NCBI GenBank assembly: GCA_017615635.1
Contig: JAFZZR010000105.1
Coordinates: 1-34,569, forward strand
Origin: Lentisphaeria bacterium
GTDB taxonomy: Bacteria > Verrucomicrobiota > Lentisphaeria > Victivallales > UBA1829
Length of the DNA stretch: 34,569 bases
Reading direction: 5' to 3'
Shown here: piece after piece, positions 16,772 through 24,125 of the stretch
Numbering within the stretch: position 1 is the stretch's first letter
How the letters are laid out: the number at the start of each line of letters is the position of its first letter
Made by a program: the position numbers and the translations under genes
Notes under the pieces: model-generated
Databases searched by the model: none
The model's input: only the letters and a program-made list of their open reading frames with translations
Told to the model about the DNA's origin: nothing

Positions 16772-18216
16772 TTTATCAAAGCCCCGATCTCGGAGAGGAG
16801 TTTCAGGTTTTCCTGTTCCAGGGATTTCATCTCGGCAAGGATCTCGGCGGGAGTGCGGGCAGGGGCTTCCTCCTTCTGATTCGGGTTTTTGACCGAAAGA
16901 TCCAGGGTCTTGGGATCAAGGGAAGCCGCATCGATGGTCCAGGAGTTGGCACTGTCGGCCCTCTCGGGGAAAAGTTTCTCGAAGTCGGCGAGATCGGCCT
17001 CGTTCAGGGGATTGGTCTTGCCGAGATTGCGGTCCAGGTTCAGCTGATAGTACCAGATTTTTTCGGTCGGAACGCCCTTTTCGAAGAAGAGGACAACGGT
17101 TTTGACTCCGGCGGAAAAGACTTTCTGGGGAAGATCCAGCACTGCGTAAAGATTGCAGTCTTCCAGAAGCTCCCGGCGGAGAGCGATGGCGTCGCCGTTG
17201 CTGAGGAAGGTGTTCTTGATGACGATCCCGGCCTTGCCGCCGGCCTTCAGGTGCTTGATGAAGTGCTGAAGGAAGAGATAGGCGGTCTCGCTGGTCTTCA
17301 GGAAGAAATTCTGCTTGACTTCATCGCGTTCCAGTCCACCAAAGGGGGGATTGGCCAGGATATAATGGTATTTATCGCTTTCCTGCACATCGGCCAAGTT
17401 TTCCTTGAGGGTATTGGTATGGAGTATATTCGGGGCCTCCACGCCGTGCAGGATCATGTTCATCGTGCCGATGATGTAGGGCAGGACCTTCTTTTCCTTG
17501 CCGAAAAACACGCCTTTCTGGAGGGCTTCCCTCGCCCGGAAATTCTCGCCGGCTTTCGCCTGGAGGTAGGTGAACGCCTCGCAGAGGAATCCCGCGGAGC
17601 CGCATGCTCCGTCATAGACCGTCTTTCCGAGCTGCGGGTCCACCATGCGGACGATGCTCCGAATCAGGGGACGGGGCGTATAGTATTCACCGCCGTTGCG
17701 TCCGGCATTGCCCATCTTATTGATCCGGCTCTCGTAAAGGTGGCTCATCTCGTGCTTTTCGGCGCTGGTCTGGAATTTCAGACTGTCCACAGCCCAAAGG
17801 ACATCCCGCAGGACGTAGCCGGACGCGATCCGGCAGTGGATCTCGCTGAAGATCTCACCGATCTTATACTGGATCGTCTGAGGGGATTCCGCCTGATCCT
17901 TGAAGGATTTCAGATACGGAAAAAGTTTACCGTGCACAAATGACATAAGGTCGTCCCCGGTCATGGCGTGATGGTGATCGGGATTTCCCTGTTTGTCTTT
18001 CGGGGCGGCCCAGACGGACCACCGGAACGGGTCGGAGATGATCTGAGAATAAGATTTCCCGTTCAACTCCGCCTTCATCCGCCGGGTCTCTTCCAGATCG
18101 TCAAGATACTTGAGAAACAAGATCCAGCTGGATTGCTCCACATAATCCAGCTCGGAACCGCAACCGTCGTCCCGACGGAGGGCATTGTCGATATTTTTGA
18201 AAGTTTGCTCGAACAT
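16768..18216 (-). CDS. hsdM: Type I DNA methyltransferase, M subunit
   Basis: HsdM transfers a methyl group from S-adenosylmethionine to N6 of adenine in the HsdS target, protecting host DNA. The 482-residue protein has the HsdM N-terminal helical domain (about 1-135). The Rossmann methyltransferase fold follows, with GGEYYTPRPLIRSIV (175-189), motif I DGACGSAGF (202-210) and motif IV NPPF (289-292), the N6-adenine signature. Length is typical. It is the first gene of the RM operon, with a promoter at 18280-18307. Its stop overlaps the rhuM ATG by 4 bp. AAGGAG lies about 38 nt before the ATG, too far to serve it, so translation initiation is weak or structure-dependent. Confidence 0.96.
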   Translation of the reverse strand: MFEQTFKNIDNALRRDDGCGSELDYVEQSSWILFLKYLDDLEETRRMKAELNGKSYSQIISDPFRWSVWAAPKDKQGNPDHHHAMTGDDLMSFVHGKLFPYLKSFKDQAESPQTIQYKIGEIFSEIHCRIASGYVLRDVLWAVDSLKFQTSAEKHEMSHLYESRINKMGNAGRNGGEYYTPRPLIRSIVRMVDPQLGKTVYDGACGSAGFLCEAFTYLQAKAGENFRAREALQKGVFFGKEKKVLPYIIGTMNMILHGVEAPNILHTNTLKENLADVQESDKYHYILANPPFGGLERDEVKQNFFLKTSETAYLFLQHFIKHLKAGGKAGIVIKNTFLSNGDAIALRRELLEDCNLYAVLDLPQKVFSAGVKTVVLFFEKGVPTEKIWYYQLNLDRNLGKTNPLNEADLADFEKLFPERADSANSWTIDAASLDPKTLDLSVKNPNQKEEAPARTPAEILAEMKSLEQENLKLLSEIGALIK

Positions 18217-18279
18217 TTTACAGTACCGGAAAATGGGTTGAAGCAGTAAAGAACTCCTTTTTGCGTTGCAATTTTCGGT

Positions 18280-18307
18280 ATTATAGCACGGGAATGAGGA
18301 TTGTCAA
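18280..18307 (-). promoter_or_regulatory. Strong promoter of the RM operon
   Basis: On the minus strand a perfect TTGACA (18302-18307) and a perfect TATAAT (18280-18285) are 16 nt apart, about 65 nt before hsdM. It is the best consensus match in the window and faces away from lpxK. Confidence 0.8.
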
Positions 18308-18412
18308 ATGGAAATCGGGCGGGGGAAAGCAGGGACGGGCTGGATCGCGGGGGCCGGACGGAAAATACGGGAGAAACCTGCGAAAAAAGTGAGGGGAGCG
18401 CTGTTTCGGGCC

Positions 18413-18441
18413 TTGCTTCTTGGAGAAACCGGGAGTACATT
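18413..18441 (+). promoter_or_regulatory. Promoter of lpxK
   Basis: TTGCTT (18413-18418) and TACATT (18436-18441) are separated by 17 nt, ending 22 nt before the lpxK ATG chosen here. Its position supports the short start at 18464, since transcription from here would miss the in-frame ATG at 18308. Confidence 0.55.
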
Positions 18442-18463
18442 ACCGGGATCCGCGGAGGAAGTC

Positions 18464-19636
18464 ATGACGATTCGTGAAATCGGCGAAAATATCGAACAAT
18501 ACTTTATCGAGATCATCAAGGAGCAGCGGAACGGTCCGTGGGACTTTTTTGCGAAAGGACTGCTGTTCCTGGTGTCGCGCATATACCGCCAGGTGGTGCT
18601 GTTCCGTCTGTGGCTGTACGACAACCGTGTAATCCGGAACCGCGCCATCGGATGCCTGGTCATCAGCATCGGGAACCTGACGTGCGGGGGGACGGGGAAG
18701 ACGCCTGTGGTGGAGATCTTCGCCAAGACGCTGAGCCGGAAGGGCCGCCGCGTGGCGGTGCTGAGCCGGGGCTACCGGAGCCGCGACCGTTCGCTGCTGG
18801 ACAAGATCCGCAAGCGCTTTTCCTCGAAACGGAAGGAAGTGCCGCCCCGGGTGGTATCCGACGGGAAGAACCTGCTTCTGAACTCCAAGACGGCGGGCGA
18901 CGAGCCCTATATGCTGGCCTCGAATCTGGAAAAGGTGGTGGTCCTGGTGGACAAGGACCGGGTGAAGTCGGGGCTGTATGCCATCGAGGAGTTCCAGACG
19001 GATACGCTGATCATGGACGACGGATTCCAGTACCTGAATCTGAAGGCGCACATCAACATTCTGCTGGTGGACGCCACGTCGCCCTTCGACAATCATCATC
19101 TGCTGCCGCGCGGTCTGCTCCGGGAGCCGATCCGGAACATCCGGCGGGCGGACTACATCTTTCTGACGAAATCGGACGGATCGCCGAGGCTGCGGCATCT
19201 GAAATTTTTCATACACAAGCACAATCACCGGGCGGAAATCATCGAGTGCTGCCATCGGCCGCAATACCTGGAAGACGTGTTCAAAAAAGGCCTGCGCTTC
19301 CCGCTCGCGCATCTCAACGGAAAGAAGGTCGCTTCCCTTTCCGCCATCGCCAATCCCGCCAGCTTCAACAGTTTTCTCACGCAGAACGGGGCGGATCTGG
19401 TGCTGAAGCGCCACTACGCGGACCATCACCGGTACCGCCAGCAGGAGATGATCGACTTCATCAACGACGCCAAGGCGGCGGGCGCGGAGATCATCATGAC
19501 CACGGAAAAGGACGCCGTGCGCATGCCGCGTCTGGACCGCCGCGACATCCCGATCCTGTTTCTCCGGATCGAGATCGACATCCTCAGCGGGCGCGAGAGC
19601 TTCGACCAGTGCATCTCGCGAATCTGCTTCCTCTGA
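18464..19636 (+). CDS. lpxK: Tetraacyldisaccharide 4'-kinase
   Basis: LpxK phosphorylates the 4' position of the lipid A precursor at the inner-membrane face using ATP, so the organism makes lipopolysaccharide. The 390-residue protein has an N-terminal amphipathic/membrane helix region (about 28-52). The P-loop GNLTCGGTGKT (70-80) follows, then the VAVLSRGYRSR segment and the LpxK signature DDGFQYLNL. A second domain begins near residue 250. It is somewhat longer than the usual 330-360 residues. I chose the ATG at 18464 with GGAGGAA at 18454-18460; an upstream ATG at 18308 would add 52 residues of low-complexity Gly/Arg/Lys sequence that overlaps the hsdM promoter. A bidirectional terminator follows. 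Confidence 0.92.
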   Translation: MTIREIGENIEQYFIEIIKEQRNGPWDFFAKGLLFLVSRIYRQVVLFRLWLYDNRVIRNRAIGCLVISIGNLTCGGTGKTPVVEIFAKTLSRKGRRVAVLSRGYRSRDRSLLDKIRKRFSSKRKEVPPRVVSDGKNLLLNSKTAGDEPYMLASNLEKVVVLVDKDRVKSGLYAIEEFQTDTLIMDDGFQYLNLKAHINILLVDATSPFDNHHLLPRGLLREPIRNIRRADYIFLTKSDGSPRLRHLKFFIHKHNHRAEIIECCHRPQYLEDVFKKGLRFPLAHLNGKKVASLSAIANPASFNSFLTQNGADLVLKRHYADHHRYRQQEMIDFINDAKAAGAEIIMTTEKDAVRMPRLDRRDIPILFLRIEIDILSGRESFDQCISRICFL

Positions 19637-19654
19637 ACAGGATGCACGGGCACT

Positions 19655-19701
19655 AAAAAACGGGGACGATCCGCTTCTGCACGGCGCGTCCCCGCATTTT
19701 T
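19655..19701. terminator. Bidirectional terminator between lpxK and the aconitase gene
   Basis: An 8-bp perfect stem CGGGGACG (19661-19668) pairs with CGTCCCCG (19687-19694). It is followed by CATTTTTAT on the plus strand and, read on the minus strand, by six T residues (19655-19660). It fits both convergent genes. Confidence 0.85.
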
Positions 19702-19720
19702 ATTCCCCGCACGGGGAAGA

Positions 19721-21667
19721 TCACTTGAGATTCAGGCGGCCTCCGGCCAGGATGATCCGGCGGTCTTCGTCGGAAAGCGAACACTTCAGCACAAGATCGA
19801 ACTTCGAGCCGTCCTTGCGCGTGACCTGCGCGGTGATCTCATCCTTCATCACGGCCTCGCGAAGCGCGGGGATCCGGATGGAATCGCCGCGGTCGAGACG
19901 GTCATAGTCGTTCCGGTCCGCAAAGGTCAACGGGAGGATCCCGAAGTTGATGAGATTTGCGGCGTGGATCCGCTCGATGGCCATGGCGACGACCATCTTC
20001 ACGCCCAGATACATGGGGCAGATGGCGGCATGTTCGCGGGAGGAGCCCTGTCCGTAACTGTCCCGCCCGATGATGACGCCATGGCGTCCGGCATCTCGGA
20101 CGGCGGCGGCCCGCTGGGCGAAGGTGGGAGCGCCGGGCTCGTTGAAGCGCTCGAACACCACTTTGGCGTATTCGGGGATGTTGCTCCGGTGCTTCAGATG
20201 GATCCCGGCAGGCATGATGTCGTCGGTGGACGTCTTGTCGCCGGTCTTAATGACGACCTCGCCCAGAAGTTCCTCGGGGAGCGGCGTATTGAGCGGCGGT
20301 GTGCCGATGGTGGGCTTCCGGATGATCTCCACGGCGGAACCGTCCGCAGGCGGGCGGATCGTCATGGAATCGTCGATGAGGAAGTGCTCGGGATCGCTGA
20401 TAACGGGGTAGTCCATTCCGAGCTCGGCCGCGGAACGGAATTCGCCGAAGACCGCGGCGGCTGCGGCCGTCTCGGGACTGACCAGATAGGACTGGTCACC
20501 CTTGGTCCCCGTGCGGCCGGGGAAGTTCCGGTTGAAGGTACGGACCGTCACGGTGCCGTTGGCGGGACTCTGGCCCTGTCCGATGCAGGGGCCGCATCCG
20601 CATTCCAGGATCCGGGCGCCGGCGGCGATGAGGTCGGCCAGTGCGCCGGAGCGCGCCAGCATCTCCAGGACCTGCCGGCTGCCGGGGGCGATGGCCAGCG
20701 TGACATCCGGATGAACGTGGCGTCCCTTGAGGACGGCGGCGACCAGGGAGAGATCGCGGAAGGAGCTGTTGGTGCAGGACCCGATGATGACCTGTCCGAC
20801 TTTAAGGCCGGCGAGCTCGGCCGTCGTCTTGATGTTGTCCGGGCTGGAAGGACAGGAAGCCATGGGCTCCAGAGAATCCAGCGGGATATCGATGACGCGG
20901 TCGTATTCGGCATCGGGATCGGCCTGCAGGGGGATCCAGGCCTCTTCCCGGCCCTGCGCCTTGAGGAAGGCCCGCGTGATCTCATCGGAGGGGAAGACGG
21001 TGCAGGTGACGCCGAGTTCGGCGCCCATATTGGCCACGGTGGCGCGCTGGGGAACGGAAAGCTGTTTGACGCCTTCGCCGAAGAATTCCACCATGCACCC
21101 GACGTTTCCCTTGGAAGTGAGGATCTCCAGCAGTTTGAAGCTGATATCCTTGGCGGCAGTCCAGGGCCGGAGCTTGCCGGTAAGCTTCACGCCGATGATT
21201 TCGGGATACGCCAGACGGAAGGGCTGCCCCGCCATGGCCAAAGCCACATCCAGTCCGCCCGCGCCGATGGCCATCATGCCGATTCCGCCGCCGGTGGGAG
21301 TGTGGGAATCGGAACCGAGAAGGGTCTTTCCCGGGACGCCGAAGCGTTCGAGATGGACCTGATGGCAGATGCCGTTGCCGGGACGGGAAAAGACGACGCC
21401 CTTGGAGGCAGCCACGCTCTGAAGATAGAGGTGATCGTTGCGGTTTTCCGGTCCGTTCTGCATCATGTTATGATCCACGTAGGAGACGGAAAGCTCCGTT
21501 TTCACACGACTGGCGCCCATGGCTTCCAGTTCCAGGTAGGCCATGGTTCCGGTGGCGTCCTGGGTCAGGGTCTGATCGATCCGGATGGCCATCCGTTCGC
21601 CCCGGACGGGATTTCCGGAGGTCATGTGAGCGGCGAGGATTTTCTGAATCACCGTATTTTTAGCCAT
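19721..21667 (-). CDS. Aconitate hydratase (short, Aquifex-type)
   Basis: Aconitase isomerises citrate and isocitrate through cis-aconitate with a [4Fe-4S] cluster. The 648-residue protein is the compact form (about 650 residues, against 890 for AcnA or 860 for AcnB). The cluster ligands are visible: Cys298 in GSCTNSS and Cys358/Cys361 in CGCGPCIGQG. The substrate-binding GSDSHTPTGGGIG (118-130) and the swivel-domain motif GRDSYGQGSSREH near residue 545 are intact. A homoaconitase or isopropylmalate isomerase role is less likely, because both halves are fused and the full aconitase motifs are present. The chosen ATG (MAKNTVIQK) has AGGAGT just upstream; an in-frame start at 21718 would cross the terminator. 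That terminator lies only about 30 nt upstream. Confidence 0.93.
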   Translation of the reverse strand: MAKNTVIQKILAAHMTSGNPVRGERMAIRIDQTLTQDATGTMAYLELEAMGASRVKTELSVSYVDHNMMQNGPENRNDHLYLQSVAASKGVVFSRPGNGICHQVHLERFGVPGKTLLGSDSHTPTGGGIGMMAIGAGGLDVALAMAGQPFRLAYPEIIGVKLTGKLRPWTAAKDISFKLLEILTSKGNVGCMVEFFGEGVKQLSVPQRATVANMGAELGVTCTVFPSDEITRAFLKAQGREEAWIPLQADPDAEYDRVIDIPLDSLEPMASCPSSPDNIKTTAELAGLKVGQVIIGSCTNSSFRDLSLVAAVLKGRHVHPDVTLAIAPGSRQVLEMLARSGALADLIAAGARILECGCGPCIGQGQSPANGTVTVRTFNRNFPGRTGTKGDQSYLVSPETAAAAAVFGEFRSAAELGMDYPVISDPEHFLIDDSMTIRPPADGSAVEIIRKPTIGTPPLNTPLPEELLGEVVIKTGDKTSTDDIMPAGIHLKHRSNIPEYAKVVFERFNEPGAPTFAQRAAAVRDAGRHGVIIGRDSYGQGSSREHAAICPMYLGVKMVVAMAIERIHAANLINFGILPLTFADRNDYDRLDRGDSIRIPALREAVMKDEITAQVTRKDGSKFDLVLKCSLSDEDRRIILAGGRLNLK

Positions 21668-21694
21668 AAAAACAACTCCTTGCATCGTAAGAAA

Positions 21695-21729
21695 TAAAAA
21701 GGGCGAACGCTTTTGCACGCGTCCGCCCT
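21695..21729 (-). terminator. Intrinsic terminator after the small basic protein gene
   Basis: AGGGCG-A-ACGC (21700-21710) pairs with GCGT-C-CGCCCT (21719-21729), an 11-position stem with one A.C mismatch. On the minus strand it is followed by TTTTTATTTC. It lies between the small basic protein gene and the aconitase gene. Confidence 0.8.
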
Positions 21730-21767
21730 GGGGTGATCGGCTGAAGAACAGCGTTCCGGCCGGCGGA

Positions 21768-21926
21768 TCACTCTTCCGGCTTGGTCTTGGGAAGCGCGCT
21801 GATGACCTTCTGGCCCTCTTTCCAGCGGCCTTCTTCCTTCAACTGGTTGATCCGTTCGAATCTCTTCAGAACGTTGCGGCTCTGACGAATGGTGCTGGCA
21901 CCTTTCAGACTGGGATGTTTGGACAT
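21768..21926 (-). CDS. Small basic protein of the PVC group
   Basis: This 52-residue protein reads MSKHPSLKGASTIRQ at its start, continues with NVLKRFERINQLKEEGRW, and ends LPKTKPEE. It matches, from memory, the small basic protein family found in Chlamydiae, Verrucomicrobia and Lentisphaerae (once noted near rRNA genes), whose members share SLKGAS...RNVLKRFERI..L and the PKTKP ending. Its function is unknown; the Arg/Lys content suggests binding to RNA or the ribosome. It has its own strong promoter (21992-22019) and terminator, as expected for an abundant housekeeping product. It is a good phylum-level marker. A longer open frame on the same strand (21649-22074) in another phase overlaps it and is not a gene. 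Confidence 0.88.
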   Translation of the reverse strand: MSKHPSLKGASTIRQSRNVLKRFERINQLKEEGRWKEGQKVISALPKTKPEE

Positions 21927-21991
21927 GTTTCGTCTCCGTTTGTATGTTGAAGCTTTCTGCTGTAAAATCCGGCAGTACTCGAAGAAACGTT

Positions 21992-22019
21992 ACTATACGC
22001 CGTTTTTCCGGAAATGCAA
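21992..22019 (-). promoter_or_regulatory. Promoter of the small basic protein gene
   Basis: On the minus strand TTGCAT (22014-22019) and TATAGT (21992-21997) are 16 nt apart, giving a leader of about 60 nt. It is back to back with the thi promoter (22074-22102), and nothing else is seen between the two. Confidence 0.65.
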
Positions 22020-22073
22020 GCCGCCGATATGCGGTTTCATGCACTTTTTCGCAAAAATCCTCTCTACTTCGCA

Positions 22074-22102
22074 TTGAAAAATACAGAAGAAGACTGTATA
22101 GT
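22074..22102 (+). promoter_or_regulatory. Promoter of the thiamine operon
   Basis: TTGAAA (22074-22079) and TATAGT (22097-22102) are 17 nt apart, about 20 nt before the riboswitch aptamer. Confidence 0.65.
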
Positions 22103-22122
22103 ACGGGTCATTGTCGTACAAG

Positions 22123-22205
22123 CATCGGGGTGCCGGAATCACGGGGATTCCGGCTGAGAACATACCCGCAGCACCTGATCCGGTTCATACCGGCGTAGGG
22201 AAACG
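22123..22205 (+). promoter_or_regulatory. TPP riboswitch (THI element)
   Basis: All conserved parts of the thiamine pyrophosphate aptamer are present in order: CGGGGTGCC, a P3 arm formed by GCCGGAATC and GATTCCGGC, GGCTGAGA, ACCC, ACCTGATC, the CCGG/CCGG P5 arm and CGTAGGGAA. P1 (GCAT with ACGC) is short with one mismatch. Downstream (22213-22241) two mutually exclusive hairpins can form: CCGGTCC/GGATCGG, or CGGAT/ATCCG followed by GCGTTTT. This is a candidate terminator-type switch. Binding of TPP should shut off thi4 and thiE. Confidence 0.95.
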
Positions 22206-22279
22206 CATCGACCCGGTCCTTTCGGATCGGCCATCCGGCGTTTTCCTGCGAGAAACATAGAGAGAAAGGATAACGCAAC

Positions 22280-23095
22280 ATGTCCGATCCGAAAATCGCG
22301 GAGAATTCCGCACCCGTCATCGAAACCACCATCACCCGCGCCATCATCGAAGGCTTCTCCGAGAAACTGCTGAATCATCTTTCCCTGGATGTGGCCATTG
22401 TGGGTGCCGGACCCTCCGCGCTGGTGGCGGCCCGCTATCTGGCGAAGGCCGGCCTGAAGGCGGCGATCTTCGAACGTAAGCTGGCGCCGGGCGGCGGCAC
22501 CTGGGGCGGCGGAATGCTCTTCAACGAAGTTGTGGTACAGGACGCCTCGCTGGAAATCCTGGACGACTTCGGAATCACGCACAAACCCATCGCATCCGCG
22601 CCCGGCTACAATACGCTGGATTCCGTTGAGATGGCCAGCGGCCTCATCTACGGCGCGGTCCATGCCGGCGCAAAGATCTTCAACTCCGTCAGCGTGGAGG
22701 ACATCGTCTTCCGCGACAAGCAGGTGGGCGGCCTGGTCATCAACTGGACTCCGGTGGAGCGGCTCGGGATGCATGTGGACCCCCTGACGGTAACATCCCG
22801 CTGCGTGCTTGACGGCACGGGACATCCCAGCGAGATCATGCATCTGGCCGTGGAAAAGGCGCAGCTCAAGCTCTCCACGCCGACAGGCGGAATCCTTGGA
22901 GAAAAGCCCATGTGGGTGGACAGCGGAGAAGCCTCCACGGTGGAAAACACGCAGGAATACTATCCGGGGCTTTTCGCCTGCGGCATGAGTGCCAACAACG
23001 TGATGGGCGGCTACCGCATGGGCCCCATCTTCGGCGGCATGCTGCTTTCCGGGCGCAAGGCGGCGCAGCTCATCTGTGCCAGACTGGGCGTGTAA
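22280..23095 (+). CDS. thi4: Thiamine thiazole synthase, sulfide-dependent type
   Basis: Thi4 builds the ADP-thiazole precursor of thiamine from NAD, glycine and a sulfur source. The 271-residue flavin-type fold starts with the dinucleotide-binding [21 protein letters not shown] (about 38-58), followed by [17 protein letters not shown]. The sulfur-donor Cys of yeast Thi4 (in CCMDPN) is replaced by His165 in GMHVDPLT. In archaeal and anaerobe enzymes that His form uses free sulfide and iron and turns over many times; the yeast form gives up its own sulfur once. The C-terminal [20 protein letters not shown] is conserved. It is directly under the TPP riboswitch, with AAAGGA 9 nt before the ATG. 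Confidence 0.95.
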   Translation: MSDPKIAENSAPVIETTITRAIIEGFSEKLLNHLSLDVAIVGAGPSALVAARYLAKAGLKAAIFERKLAPGGGTWGGGMLFNEVVVQDASLEILDDFGITHKPIASAPGYNTLDSVEMASGLIYGAVHAGAKIFNSVSVEDIVFRDKQVGGLVINWTPVERLGMHVDPLTVTSRCVLDGTGHPSEIMHLAVEKAQLKLSTPTGGILGEKPMWVDSGEASTVENTQEYYPGLFACGMSANNVMGGYRMGPIFGGMLLSGRKAAQLICARLGV

Positions 23096-23096
23096 C

Positions 23097-23771
23097 GTGG
23101 ATCAGCGCCGCGTCTTCCGTACGCTGGCGGAACGGATCGAAGCCTTCCGCCTCAGCGATGTCTATCCGGTGGTCACCGCCGAGTTCTGCGCGGGTCGTTC
23201 CCCCGAGGAAACGGCGGAGTCCATCCTCAAGGGCGGCGCAAAAATCCTTCAGATCCGGGAGAAAACCATGCCGGACGGCGACTTTCTCCCCCTTCTGAAG
23301 CGGATCCGCGCCCTCACCTGGGAATACGGAGCGCTCCTCATCGCCGACGACCGCGTGGATGCGGCCATTGCCGCCGAAGCCGACGGCGTTCATCTGGGAC
23401 AGGATGATTTTCCCGTGCCGGACGCCCGGAAGCTGTCGCCGGATCTGCTGATCGGGGTTTCCACGCACAACGCCGAAGAGATCCGTACCGCTCAGGCGCA
23501 GGGGTGTTCCTATTTGAACGCAGGGCCGATTTTCCCCACGGGCACGAAGCACCTTGCCTGCCGGTTCCTGGGGCTGGATACGCTCCGGGCGCTGATCCCG
23601 GAGATCCGGGTTCCCTTTTCCGTCATGGGCGGAATCAAATACGATCATCTGGCGGAACTGCTGAACTGCGGGGCGCGCCATATCGCGGCGGTCACGGCCT
23701 TCACGCAGGCGGCGGACCCGTCGGCGGAAGTCAGACGGTGGCGCGAAGTGTTCGCCCCGCGTCGGGACTGA
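23097..23771 (+). CDS. thiE: Thiamine-phosphate synthase
   Basis: ThiE joins the pyrimidine pyrophosphate to the thiazole phosphate to make thiamine phosphate. The roughly 224-residue TIM barrel has KILQIREKTMPD (diphosphate binding), LLIADDRVDAAIAAEADGVHLGQDDFPV (here given in two parts: LLIADDRVDAA and ADGVHLGQDDFPV), GPIFPTGTK and the MGGIKYDHL loop. GTG at 23097, one base after the thi4 stop, is my preferred start. A GTG at 23076, overlapping thi4 by 20 nt, would add 7 residues. No Shine-Dalgarno is evident for either, so coupling to thi4 is likely. ThiC, ThiD and ThiM are not in the window. Confidence 0.94.
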   Translation: MDQRRVFRTLAERIEAFRLSDVYPVVTAEFCAGRSPEETAESILKGGAKILQIREKTMPDGDFLPLLKRIRALTWEYGALLIADDRVDAAIAAEADGVHLGQDDFPVPDARKLSPDLLIGVSTHNAEEIRTAQAQGCSYLNAGPIFPTGTKHLACRFLGLDTLRALIPEIRVPFSVMGGIKYDHLAELLNCGARHIAAVTAFTQAADPSAEVRRWREVFAPRRD

Positions 23772-23813
23772 GGGAAAATCAGAGAAAAATGATCTTTTTT
23801 TTCAAAAAGCTGC

Positions 23814-23842
23814 TTGATTTTCCCAAAATGACGGTGTAGAGT
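23814..23842 (+). promoter_or_regulatory. Candidate promoter of the leader peptide and synthetase
   Basis: TTGATT (23814-23819) and TAGAGT (23837-23842) are 17 nt apart, about 32 nt before the leader ATG. The -10 is imperfect (4 of 6). Confidence 0.4.
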
Positions 23843-23874
23843 AAGAGAGCGCACTGAAAAGAGAAGGCGATTTT

Positions 23875-24009
23875 ATGAACGCATACATGAACAGCAGGTC
23901 GAATGTTTCCGGCACGGACCGTACGGACCGCGCTGCTGCTTTCATCTTCCGTTCCGCCTCCTCGATTATTGCCTTCATCGGCATAATTATTATTATCGAC
24001 ATTATTTAG
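23875..24009 (+). CDS. Isoleucine-rich leader peptide (putative attenuator)
   Basis: A 44-codon frame has a purine-rich start region (GAGAAGG, 23861-23867) 7 nt before the ATG. Its first 30 residues are polar; from residue 31 it reads IIAFIGIIIIIDII and stops. Ten of the last 14 codons encode Ile (ATT, ATC and one rare ATA). The stop codon TAG (24007-24009) lies at the 5' edge of a strong hairpin. This is the layout of amino-acid attenuator leaders such as those of ilv and thr operons: ribosomes short of Ile-tRNA would stall just before the hairpins. Translation of it is inferred. A tiny membrane peptide or toxin is the main alternative, since the Ile run could span a membrane. Confidence 0.62.
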   Translation: MNAYMNSRSNVSGTDRTDRAAAFIFRSASSIIAFIGIIIIIDII

Positions 24010-24070
24010 ACCGCCCGGCGGTCTTCCAAATGCATGGGAAGACGCGGGTGGTCCGGAACTTCACCCGTGT
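24008..24070 (+). promoter_or_regulatory. Mutually exclusive hairpins after the Ile leader
   Basis: Hairpin 1 is AGACCGCC (24008-24015) with GGCGGTCT (24017-24024). Hairpin 2 is GTCTTCC (24021-24027) with GGAAGAC (24037-24043), so it shares four bases with hairpin 1 and both cannot form. Hairpin 3 pairs ACGCGGGTG (24042-24050) with CACCCGTGT (24062-24070) and competes with hairpin 2 for two bases. A second ACCCGTG copy (24079-24085) offers hairpin 3 another partner. A ribosome at the stop codon would cover hairpin 1; one stalled on Ile codons would not. No T-run follows, so the output may be Rho-dependent or translational. Positions 24071-24110 show nothing else. Confidence 0.5.
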
Positions 24071-24125
24071 CTGGATTAACCCGTGCCTCCTGTGCGTTCA
24101 ACCAACAAAAGAAGGATTGAATGGC

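Noticed and set aside
12754..18300. Attachment-site repeat flanking the RM operon
   Set aside because: I looked for a copy of the tRNA 3' end near 18300 and saw none; there is no integrase or transposase.
18308..18463. N-terminal extension of lpxK by 52 residues
   Set aside because: Composition is unlike the family, it overlaps the hsdM promoter, and a good Shine-Dalgarno and promoter precede the 18464 ATG.
19964..21697. 577-codon forward frame opposite the aconitase gene
   Set aside because: The aconitase motifs on the minus strand are decisive.
21649..22074. 141-codon minus-strand frame over the small basic protein
   Set aside because: It crosses a promoter and a terminator and is out of phase with the conserved 52-residue protein.
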